Assembly (NCBI GenBank): GCA_024693045.1
Contig: JAILLQ010000024.1
Location: forward strand, 1 to 64,000
Length of the DNA stretch: 64,000 nt
From: Treponema sp.
Lineage (GTDB): Bacteria > Spirochaetota > Spirochaetia > Treponematales > Treponemataceae
Direction of reading: 5' to 3'
Part shown: positions 33,191 to 42,164 of the stretch, in pieces
How the letters are laid out: each line of letters opens with the position of its first letter
Numbering within the stretch: the stretch's first letter is position 1
Translations under genes and position numbers: made by a program
The notes under the pieces: generated by a model
What the model saw: the letters and a program-made list of their open reading frames with translations, nothing else
Databases searched by the model: none
What the model was told of the DNA's origin: nothing

Positions 33191-34140
33191 TGGAAGTGCT
33201 TCTTTCAATTTTAATGCCGACTTATAATCACGAAAAATATATTGCAAAGGCAATTGAGTCGGCTTTGTCTCAAAAAACTGATTTTTCTTATGAACTTTTG
33301 ATTAATGACGATTGTTCTACAGATTCAACTAGAAAGATTGCTCAGGATTATGCAAAAAAGTATCCTGATAGAATTAAATTGTTTACTCATGATAAGAATC
33401 AGGGATTACTTAAAAGTTATAAATTTTTATTGGAACAAGCTTCCGGAAAATATATAGGGATTCTTGAAAGCGATGACCTGTGGACTGATTCTAGCAAGGT
33501 TCAAAAACAGCTTTCTTTTTTAGAAAACCATGATGAATATGGCTTGTGCTGTAGTGACTATTATACAATTGATGAAAATGGCAAGCAGACAGGGGAGGTT
33601 GTAAAAGATTTTGATAAGAATCAGAATGACTTTTGGTATTCTGCTTTAATGAATTTTGCTTCCATTGGAGCCCTTACAATTGTTTTTCGTCGAAGTGTCT
33701 ATGATAAATGGTGTAATATTGATGATTACATAGAAAATAAATTCCAGACTTTTGACAGATCTGTATGGCTTTCTATAGCAAAACATTCAAAGTGTCATTT
33801 TATTCATGAAAAACTCGCTTCTTACAGGGTAATTTCTTCTTCAATAAGTAATTCTGGTAGTTTTGAAAAGGCTCTTTCTTTTGCAAACTCTGTAATGGAC
33901 ATTCATGAATATATCATTTCAAAATACGGACTTGAAGGTTGTACAAGAAAGCAGTTTGATCAGAAAAAAATTGTTTGGTTTATAAATCTCTGTATTACAC
34001 ATAGAAATTATGCAGAATTTTTAAAATTATCAAGAAAACTGGATATAGATTCTATAAAGCACTTTGTAATGAAGTTTTTTCCAAAAATTTGGTGGCTTCA
34101 GTACACTGCAAGGTGTCCAAAGCCAAAACATTTGAAATAA
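33190..34140 (+). CDS. Glycosyltransferase family 2 protein
   Basis: 316 aa with a GT-A fold: LLSILMPTYNHEKYIAKAIES at the N-terminus, INDDCSTDSTRKIAQDY and the metal-binding motif in LESDDLWTD. It uses a nucleotide-diphosphate sugar to extend a glycan. Acceptor and sugar are unknown. Translationally coupled to the ABC exporter (ATGA-like overlap), which places both in one glycan pathway. A convergent Wzi-like gene ends three bases downstream. Confidence 0.92.
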   Translation: MEVLLSILMPTYNHEKYIAKAIESALSQKTDFSYELLINDDCSTDSTRKIAQDYAKKYPDRIKLFTHDKNQGLLKSYKFLLEQASGKYIGILESDDLWTDSSKVQKQLSFLENHDEYGLCCSDYYTIDENGKQTGEVVKDFDKNQNDFWYSALMNFASIGALTIVFRRSVYDKWCNIDDYIENKFQTFDRSVWLSIAKHSKCHFIHEKLASYRVISSSISNSGSFEKALSFANSVMDIHEYIISKYGLEGCTRKQFDQKKIVWFINLCITHRNYAEFLKLSRKLDIDSIKHFVMKFFPKIWWLQYTARCPKPKHLK

Positions 34141-34143
34141 GAA

Positions 34144-35964
34144 TTAAAGGTTGTATTTCACATTTAATGAGAAGCGGTAAGAACCTTTTTCAATATTACC
34201 GTAGTATCTCCAGCAGTAGACGTTAATCCAATCGATTCCTGCATCAATGTTCAGGGACTTTGTTACAAAGAAATTTGATTTTATACCAAAGTCAAAGTAT
34301 GTTTCATAATGGGCGTAATACATCCTGTTTAGCCAGTCACCTTCAACCCCTCCTTGGGAAGCTTGAGTGACTCCCTGGCTTAATGTAAAGTTTACATTTG
34401 GGCAGTTTCTGTGGAAATAAAAGGTTGTACTCCCCCTTGGATAGAAAATCTTGTAGGCAAGGTACTGGCTGTTTCCGAAATAACCTGAACCAGCTCCTAA
34501 TATTTGTCCTTTTTGAGTATAGCCTTGTCCGATTGCTCCGTGTTGATAATATCCTAGATATGCCCACTGAAGCTGGAAATCCTGACTCATTTCAAAATTG
34601 TTCCACTCAAATAAGAGCATGCTGTGTACATCCCAGTTTTTACACAATTTTGGAAAAACTTTATAGAATGGAAGTGGTATGTATTGCTTTAAACCGACTG
34701 TGTAAATTGCAGTGTGGAAGGGGTTTGTCTCCTCACTTGAGGTAAAGTCATCGATTCCTAGTTCTCCATAAAGTTCAAGACCTATTTTTTTGAACTGCCA
34801 GTCGGCATAAAAAGCTAGTTTTTGGTCTTCGTCTTCATCGCTGTCGACATTTCCGTTTGATTTTGAAGCTGTGAAAAGTCTTAGAAGATATTTTAGATTT
34901 TTTGCTGAGAATCTAGTAAGAAAAATTCTATTTAGCCCGATTGAAAAGCCAGGAATAAATGATGGAGCATAACTTGCAGACATAGCGTTTAGCATATTGT
35001 GTTCGTTTTCACCGTTTTCTTGATAATAATCAGAATCGGTCAAGTAGCCTGTCCAAATGCGGCCTTCTATGTCTCCTAGATACCAGCCTAAAAATGGAAT
35101 TCTAATTTGTGTTCTACGTAAACCTGCATCAAATTTAAGGTAACTGGCAGCGTTATTACTTCCCAGCATTGGGTTTAAATGAGCCGGTCCCAGCCAGGGA
35201 CTCTGATTTCCAATACCCATTGTTAGGTTTTTCCAGGTATAACGGATTTCTGTATCGCCCCAGTCGAAATCTTTGACATACGAGTCACCGTATCTTTGAA
35301 CTAAGTCGACATTTCCACCGGCTGTATTTTTAACCTGGAGAGAAAGTGTGTATTCATTATCTGTATGGTTTGAGACTTGTTTGTAATACAAATCAGGATC
35401 GTTTACCCATGAATAATTGTAAACATTTCCCATAGTTTCAAAATCTTTGTTTTCAGAAAAAGTAATCTGTGGTTTAAAAGTGATTTCAAGACCGTAAGCT
35501 TCCAGTCTGAATCCTGCAGTGATACTGGTATTGTAACCTCGTCCTTGCCAAAGGGCTCCATCATTCTGTCCGAAAGGGACTTCTGTATTGTATGAACTGA
35601 ACCATTCAGGACCGTATAGTTTGTATAATACCTTTGGATTTCCATAAAGGCTTTTTTTAGGAGCAAGATTCACACTTTTCCATGGATTAATTTTTTTTGT
35701 GGCACTTTCTTTTTTTTCTGGTCTGGCTTCCAGGTATTCTTCTTCATTATCTAAAGTTTCTTCGTAAACTTCTTCTTCATATTCTTCTGTGAATTCCCAA
35801 AAATTATCACTTAATGTTCTATAACCAAGAGTGGGCCTTTTAACAGTACCTACAAGTGAAAGAAAATCATAATATTCTTCTTCAGTTGATTTTAAAGCTT
35901 CCTGACAAATTGCGGATGATAGAAACAACAAAAAAGCTGTAATAGCAAATAATACCTTCTTCAT
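34144..35964 (-). CDS. Outer-membrane beta-barrel protein, Wzi/capsule-assembly-like
   Basis: 606 aa. Signal peptide (KKVLFAITAFLLFLSSAIC), an acidic stretch (residues 65-95, EEYEEEVYEETLDNEEEY), then alternating aromatic beta strands to the end. The segment MGIGNQSPWLGPAHLNPML, with its Pro/Gly-rich loop, recalls the Wzi family that anchors capsular polysaccharide at the cell surface. Position opposite the glycan genes supports that. It is larger than Escherichia coli Wzi (about 480 aa). A TATAAT ends eight bases before the ATG and there is no ribosome binding site. Confidence 0.72.
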   Translation of the reverse strand: MKKVLFAITAFLLFLSSAICQEALKSTEEEYYDFLSLVGTVKRPTLGYRTLSDNFWEFTEEYEEEVYEETLDNEEEYLEARPEKKESATKKINPWKSVNLAPKKSLYGNPKVLYKLYGPEWFSSYNTEVPFGQNDGALWQGRGYNTSITAGFRLEAYGLEITFKPQITFSENKDFETMGNVYNYSWVNDPDLYYKQVSNHTDNEYTLSLQVKNTAGGNVDLVQRYGDSYVKDFDWGDTEIRYTWKNLTMGIGNQSPWLGPAHLNPMLGSNNAASYLKFDAGLRRTQIRIPFLGWYLGDIEGRIWTGYLTDSDYYQENGENEHNMLNAMSASYAPSFIPGFSIGLNRIFLTRFSAKNLKYLLRLFTASKSNGNVDSDEDEDQKLAFYADWQFKKIGLELYGELGIDDFTSSEETNPFHTAIYTVGLKQYIPLPFYKVFPKLCKNWDVHSMLLFEWNNFEMSQDFQLQWAYLGYYQHGAIGQGYTQKGQILGAGSGYFGNSQYLAYKIFYPRGSTTFYFHRNCPNVNFTLSQGVTQASQGGVEGDWLNRMYYAHYETYFDFGIKSNFFVTKSLNIDAGIDWINVYCWRYYGNIEKGSYRFSLNVKYNL

Positions 35965-36084
35965 ATTTTGATATTATATTGAAAATAAGAAGATAAGTCA
36001 TCTAGTCTGATGAATATTAAAGCAATTAAGTGAAGTAGTTTAAAGGTATTTGTAATCTTAACAGTTTGGAAAGTGGGTTAAAAA

Positions 36085-36111
36085 AAAAACTCACCGAAAC
36101 GGTGAGTTTTT
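36085..36111 (-). terminator. Terminator of tRNA-Gly
   Basis: A 12-base perfect stem (AAAAACTCACCG and complement) with a three-base loop. On the minus strand it follows the tRNA 3' end by two bases and leads into a run of T. Confidence 0.88.
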
Positions 36112-36113
36112 AG

Positions 36114-36186
36114 AGCGGTAGAAGGGAGTCGAACCCTCGTCATCAGCTTGGAAGGCTGAGATAATGAGCCGTTATATGACTACCGC
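36114..36186 (-). tRNA. tRNA-Gly (anticodon UCC)
   Basis: On the minus strand: acceptor GCGGTAG paired with CTACCGC, D-region with AACGGCTC, anticodon stem TCAGC/GCTGA around CTTCCAA (anticodon TCC) and T-arm with GGTTCGACTCC. The CCA end is not encoded, as the sequence continues CT after discriminator T. A terminator follows directly. Confidence 0.95.
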
Positions 36187-36258
36187 GTGTTGATGTTTAT
36201 AATATATAGAATCGCAGAAAAAAGGTCAATAGCTTACCAAAAAAAAATTAATTTTTTT

Positions 36259-37146
36259 TTAAACCTTGTAGCTAGGGTCCAGGGATTTTAGTTCATTAAA
36301 AGTGTCAATTTCTGTGAAGTCATCAAAAGAACATTCCCTTATGTAGAGATTAAATTCTTTTTTGCAGACATCGAGAGGGACACTGTCCCAGTATTTTTCC
36401 TTACCACCAGGCATATCGTATACTTTTTGTATGCAGTCGGCCAGGCGTTTTCCATCATCTTCTGTCCAGTAGGAAATTCCGACCATTCTATAGGCATTAT
36501 ACCCGCCCACTGATACTCCTGTTATTTTACCTTTTGTTGAATAAAGACACCAGTCATCTGTTCTTTCGCATTTTACGCCACAATAATTTGATCTGTACTG
36601 GTATTTTTTTATTAAATCAGGATTTTTAATTATAAGGTCGGCTTCGCAAATATATGCCGAAGAAAAATAATCTTTTGCTTTTATCGCACTTCCAATGTTA
36701 TTTGTTTCGTTGTAGTTGGGATTGTCTATAAATTTTATTCCGGGGTATTTATAAAGCAGCTGGTCAAACTGTTCTTTAAGATAACCCCGTACTATATATA
36801 TTTCTTCTATTTCTGCTTTTATTGCAGTATCTATCATAGAATCAATTATACGCTGCCCATGTACTCTTACTAAAGGTTTTGGTGTGTTTAGGGTGATAGG
36901 TACTAATCTTGTACCGAATCCAGCTGCGATAAAAATTATTCTTTTTACCCGATATGGTTCTAAAGCAGACAATCCTTCCGGAGTAATTTTTGAGTTATTG
37001 AGTAATTTACTTTCTTCAAGTTTTGCCAGCGTTGAATTAACAGTACCGATTGAGTAACCGGTTTTTTTTGCTATCTGACGCTGGGTCAGCTGTGCTTTAG
37101 ATGATTCAATACAGGCTAGGATTTCAAATTCCTTTTCTTGTAACAT
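36259..37146 (-). CDS. Winged-helix/LicC-like nucleotidyltransferase fusion
   Basis: 295 aa from ATG 37146. Residues 1-65 are a MarR/winged-helix DNA-binding domain (QLTQRQIAKKTGYSIGTVNS, then TLAKLEESKLL). Residues 70-295 are a nucleotidyltransferase: FIAAGFGTRLVPITLNTPKP and VRGYLKEQFDQLL. It resembles LicC, the CTP:phosphocholine cytidylyltransferase, which makes CDP-choline for headgroup or glycan decoration. It diverges from the phosphonate operon, and three TTTTTGTTCAA motifs fill the space between, so it may both make an activated headgroup and control the locus. That regulatory link is inference. The frame is open upstream to 37257, but the preceding residues are AT-rich read-through of the promoter. 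TATAAT ends six bases before the ATG. Confidence 0.82.
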   Translation of the reverse strand: MLQEKEFEILACIESSKAQLTQRQIAKKTGYSIGTVNSTLAKLEESKLLNNSKITPEGLSALEPYRVKRIIFIAAGFGTRLVPITLNTPKPLVRVHGQRIIDSMIDTAIKAEIEEIYIVRGYLKEQFDQLLYKYPGIKFIDNPNYNETNNIGSAIKAKDYFSSAYICEADLIIKNPDLIKKYQYRSNYCGVKCERTDDWCLYSTKGKITGVSVGGYNAYRMVGISYWTEDDGKRLADCIQKVYDMPGGKEKYWDSVPLDVCKKEFNLYIRECSFDDFTEIDTFNELKSLDPSYKV

Positions 37147-37215
37147 GAAAAAATTATAGAAAAAAAGAAAACAAAAGAAAAGTGAATTGAAGGTCATTTT
37201 GCGATTTTTTTTAAA

Positions 37216-37323
37216 ATTTTTGTTCAAAAATAGCGATAAAAGTCTAAAATAATACAAAAAATGCTATAAAAATGTTAATTTTTGTTCAAAAAGTTAAGTT
37301 TTTAGTATAAATTGAACAAAAAT
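37216..37323. promoter_or_regulatory. Three copies of TTTTTGTTCAA, candidate operators
   Basis: ATTTTTGTTCAAAAA occurs identically at 37216-37230 and 37278-37292; TTGAACAAAAAT, the inverse of the same core, is at 37312-37323. Two direct copies and one inverted copy within 108 bp between divergent genes is a typical operator layout. The winged-helix domain of the adjacent LicC-like protein is the obvious candidate reader. Confidence 0.55.
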
Positions 37324-37386
37324 ACTAGACACTATCTTTTTTATGAGATATAACTTTTCTTGTACGCTGTTAATATAAGGGGCGTT

Positions 37387-37454
37387 ACGGGGATTTTCCC
37401 CGTTAGAGAGGGTAGGACGCAAGGAACTGCGGCCGCAGGGGGAGACTTCCCCCT
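37387..37454 (+). promoter_or_regulatory. GC-rich triple-hairpin leader of pepM
   Basis: Three compact hairpins: 37387-37403, the palindrome 37427-37438 and 37437-37454. The second and third overlap by two bases, so they compete. The last ends about 17 bases before the ribosome binding site. The block differs sharply in composition from the AT-rich sequence around it and may be a mobile repeat that now forms the mRNA leader. Confidence 0.45.
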
Positions 37455-37482
37455 CCTTAATAAACTGATAGAGGGGACTTTC

Positions 37483-38784
37483 ATGTCTAAAAAAGTTTAT
37501 CTTGGTTTGACTGGTGATATTATTCACCCGGGGATTATTAATATTATTAACGAAGGTGCTAAGCACGGTGATTTGATTGTAGGACTTTTAACTGATAAAG
37601 CAATTGTTAATCACAAGCGTCTTCCTTACCTGACTTATGAACAGAGAAAAAATGTAGTTGAAAATTTAAAAGGGGTTAGTGAAGTAATACCTCAGGAAGA
37701 CTGGAGTTATGTTCCAAATCTTAAGAGAATTAAACCTGATTATATTATTCATGGCGACGACTGGAAGACAAATTATCTTTCGAAAATAAGAGATGAAGTT
37801 TTTGAAGTTATGAAGGAATGGGGCGGACAGGTTATAGAAATCCCTTATACAAAGGGAATTAATTCAACTGCTCTTGCCGATAATGCTTCTTCTATAGGGA
37901 CTACACCAGATGTTCGTCGTGCGACTTTGAGACGCCTTATTTCTGCGAAAAAAGTTGTAAGAATTATGGAAGCCCATTCAGGTTTGAGCGGTCTTATTGT
38001 TGAAAATACCCATGTTCAGAAAGAAGATGGACTTCACCAGTTTGACGGAATGTGGTCTTCTTCTCTTACAGATTCTACAAGTAAGGGTAAGCCTGATATT
38101 GAAGCAGTTGATCTTACAACTCGTTTGCAGAGTTTAACAGATATTCTTGAATGTACTACAAAACCAATTATTTATGACGGTGATACAGGTGGCATTCCAG
38201 AACATTTTGTATTTACAGTTAGAACTCTTGAAAGAAACGGTGTTAGTGCCGTAATTATTGAAGACAAAAAAGGTCTTAAGAAGAACAGTCTTTTTGGTAC
38301 AGAAGCTAAACAGGTTCTTGCTACAGAAGAAGAATTCTGCGAAAAAATTGCAGCCGGAAAAAAAGCTCAGGTCACAAAAGACTTTATGATTATTGCAAGA
38401 ATTGAAGAAATCATCGCCGGATATTCTGTAGATGAAGCCTTGAATAAAGCTTTTGCTGCTGTAAAAGCTGGTGCTGATGGTGTAATGATTCATTCAAAAG
38501 ATAAGAGTGGTGAAGATATTAAAGAATTCTGCCAGCGCTTTAGAAAAGAATATTCTGGTATTCCTTTAGTACTTGTACCAACAACTTACAATCAGTTTAC
38601 AGAAGAAGAACTTGCTGAATGGGGGGCAAACGTAATCATTTATGCTAACCATATGCTTCGTGCAAGTTATCCAGCTATGCAGAGAGTTGCAGAAAAGATT
38701 CTGCAGGCTGAAAGAAGCCTAGAAGTAAATGATGACTGTATGCCTATAAAGCAGATTCTTGAACTTATTCCTGGGACAAAATAA
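37483..38784 (+). CDS. pepM: Phosphoenolpyruvate phosphomutase with N-terminal TagD-like cytidylyltransferase domain
   Basis: 433 aa from ATG 37483 (GAGGGG site seven bases upstream). Residues about 150-433 are PEP mutase, which turns PEP into phosphonopyruvate and so forms the C-P bond. The diagnostic EDKKGLKKNS is at 260-269 and GDTGG at 233-237. Residues 1-140 are a nucleotidyltransferase fold like TagD (LTGDIIHPGIINIINEG), but the HxGH motif reads HPGI and the ISTT-like motif reads NSTA, so this domain may be inactive or altered. It heads the phosphonate operon with ppd and pntC-aepT. The open frame continues upstream through the hairpin leader to 37360 without a good start. Confidence 0.92.
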   Translation: MSKKVYLGLTGDIIHPGIINIINEGAKHGDLIVGLLTDKAIVNHKRLPYLTYEQRKNVVENLKGVSEVIPQEDWSYVPNLKRIKPDYIIHGDDWKTNYLSKIRDEVFEVMKEWGGQVIEIPYTKGINSTALADNASSIGTTPDVRRATLRRLISAKKVVRIMEAHSGLSGLIVENTHVQKEDGLHQFDGMWSSSLTDSTSKGKPDIEAVDLTTRLQSLTDILECTTKPIIYDGDTGGIPEHFVFTVRTLERNGVSAVIIEDKKGLKKNSLFGTEAKQVLATEEEFCEKIAAGKKAQVTKDFMIIARIEEIIAGYSVDEALNKAFAAVKAGADGVMIHSKDKSGEDIKEFCQRFRKEYSGIPLVLVPTTYNQFTEEELAEWGANVIIYANHMLRASYPAMQRVAEKILQAERSLEVNDDCMPIKQILELIPGTK

Positions 38785-38799
38785 ATTAGAAGTTGTGCT

Positions 38800-39024
38800 A
38801 AAAATTACATCCTTGTAATTTTTTTCACTTTAGTTTGAAATCGCTTCGCTTTTTCAAACTAAGATACTCGCCATCCTGGCTCGCCGCTAACGCGGTGTTT
38901 TTATAGGAGGTGTGAAAAAAATTACATCCTTGTAATTTTTTTCACTTTAGTTTGAAAGCTTCGCTTTTTCAAACTAAGATACTCGCCATCCTGGCTCGCC
39001 GCTAACGCGGTGTTTTTATAGGAG
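38800..39024 (+). repeat. Tandem 108-110 bp duplication between pepM and ppd
   Basis: Two copies, 38800-38909 and 38917-39024, separated by seven bases and differing by a two-base deletion near the middle. Each copy holds three hairpins: AATTACA/TGTAATT, AGTTTGAAA/TTTCAAACT and CCGC/GCGG. Each also ends in TATAGGAG, so both copies carry a ribosome binding site, but only the second is followed by an ATG. Confidence 0.92.
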
Positions 39025-39030
39025 ATATTA

Positions 39031-40158
39031 ATGATTCGACCATCTTATTTTTATGATTTACTTTTAAAAAATGGAACTGACTTTTTTGCTGGTGTTCCAG
39101 ATTCTCTTTTAAAAAATTTCTGTGCTTATGTTACGGACAATGCTCCAAAAGAAAAGCACATCATTTCTGCAAATGAAGGAAGTGCAACTGCTTTGGCTTG
39201 CGGTTATCATTTTGCGACAGGTAAAATACCTTTGATTTACATGCAGAACTCTGGTGAAGGAAATATGGTAAATCCTTTACTTTCTATTGCTGATAAAGAT
39301 GTTTACTCTGTTCCTATGTTGATTGTAATCGGTTGGAGAGGCCAGCCAGGTGTGCACGATGAACCTCAGCATGTAAAACAGGGAAAGGTTACTTGTGAAC
39401 TTTTAGATGCAATGCAGGTTCCTTATGAGGTTTTGAGCGAAGATGAAGCAGAGCTTCCTTCTCAGTTTGAAAAGGCATATAAATATATTCGCGAAAATAA
39501 TGCTCAGTATGCCTTTGTTATTAAAAAAGGAACATTTGACGAATACAAATTGATTAACAATGTACCAGTAGAAGGTAAAATGAGTCGAGAAGAAGCAATT
39601 GAAAAGATAATGCTTTCTGCTGATGATAGAACAGCCTTTGTTTCAACTACTGGTATGGCAAGCCGTGAACTTTACGAACTTCGTGAAAAGCATGGAATGG
39701 GGCATGAAAAAGATTTCCTTACTGTTGGAGGAATGGGACACGCAAGTCAGATTGCACTTTCTATTGCTCTGCAGAAAAAAGATAGGAGTATTTACTGCCT
39801 GGACGGTGATGGTGCTACTATTATGCAGATGGGTGGTCTTGCAACTATTGGTTCAAGAAAGCCTTCAAATATGGTACATTTTGTTTTGAATAACGGAGCT
39901 CATGATTCTGTAGGTGGGCAGCCAACTGTTGGCCGTGAAGTTGACCTTTGTGCCATTGCTTTGGGCTCAGGTTATGAAAATGTTGTTAAAGTAGAAAGTC
40001 CAGAAGAATTAGATGCTGTTTTGAATGATAACGAAACAAAAGAAAAATTGACTTTTGTAGAAGTTATGGTTAGAAAAGGGGCAAGAAAAGATTTGGGACG
40101 ACCAAAGAGCACTCCTCAGGAAAACAAAATTGCTCTTATGGAATTCTTAAAAAAGTAA
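39031..40158 (+). CDS. ppd: Phosphonopyruvate decarboxylase
   Basis: 375 aa thiamine-diphosphate enzyme. It decarboxylates phosphonopyruvate to phosphonoacetaldehyde, pulling the unfavourable PEP mutase reaction forward. Seen: the N-terminal Pyr domain with the catalytic Glu in HIISANEGSATALACGYH, and the C-terminal ThDP motif beginning GDGATIMQMGG and ending LNNGAHDS. Shorter than acetolactate-type enzymes because the central domain is missing, as usual for this family. AGGAG lies six bases before the ATG, at the end of the tandem repeat. Cytoplasmic. Confidence 0.95.
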   Translation: MIRPSYFYDLLLKNGTDFFAGVPDSLLKNFCAYVTDNAPKEKHIISANEGSATALACGYHFATGKIPLIYMQNSGEGNMVNPLLSIADKDVYSVPMLIVIGWRGQPGVHDEPQHVKQGKVTCELLDAMQVPYEVLSEDEAELPSQFEKAYKYIRENNAQYAFVIKKGTFDEYKLINNVPVEGKMSREEAIEKIMLSADDRTAFVSTTGMASRELYELREKHGMGHEKDFLTVGGMGHASQIALSIALQKKDRSIYCLDGDGATIMQMGGLATIGSRKPSNMVHFVLNNGAHDSVGGQPTVGREVDLCAIALGSGYENVVKVESPEELDAVLNDNETKEKLTFVEVMVRKGARKDLGRPKSTPQENKIALMEFLKK

Positions 40159-42039
<1,881 letters not shown>

Positions 42040-42123
42040 TGACTATTTGATTAAAATTTCAAGAATTTTAAAAAAATTTGCTATAAAAGTTCCTTAATGA
42101 CATTTTAATTCAAAAATGTTACA

Positions 42124-42164
42124 GTTCCTAAGTTGAGTTGTTTTCAACTTAGGAGCTTTTTTTT
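42124..42164 (+). terminator. Terminator-like hairpin that includes the next gene's ribosome binding site
   Basis: A 13-base stem (42124-42136 with 42144-42156, one G-T pair), seven-base loop and eight T, ending directly at the ATG at 42165. The AGGAG at 42151-42155 lies in the 3' arm and is nine bases from that ATG. It can therefore both stop transcription and hide the ribosome binding site. Confidence 0.75.

Larger units (their letters stand above)
37147..37482. other. Divergent regulatory region of the phosphonate locus
   Basis: 336 bp without a gene. The left two thirds are extremely AT-rich and hold the LicC-like gene's -10 box and three TTTTTGTTCAA motifs. The right third (37380-37460) is GC-rich with three hairpins: ACGGGG/CCCCGT, the palindrome CTGCGGCCGCAG and AGGGGGA/TCCCCCT. 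It ends in a GAGGGG ribosome binding site for pepM. Confidence 0.65.

Noticed and set aside
37360..37482. Upstream in-frame extension of pepM
   Set aside because: It runs through three GC-rich hairpins and begins at a TTG without a ribosome binding site, whereas GAGGGG precedes the ATG at 37483.
38800..39024. Tandem repeat as a riboswitch pair
   Set aside because: Hairpins are present, but no known aptamer core was recognised and near-identity points to recent duplication rather than a conserved tandem riboswitch.
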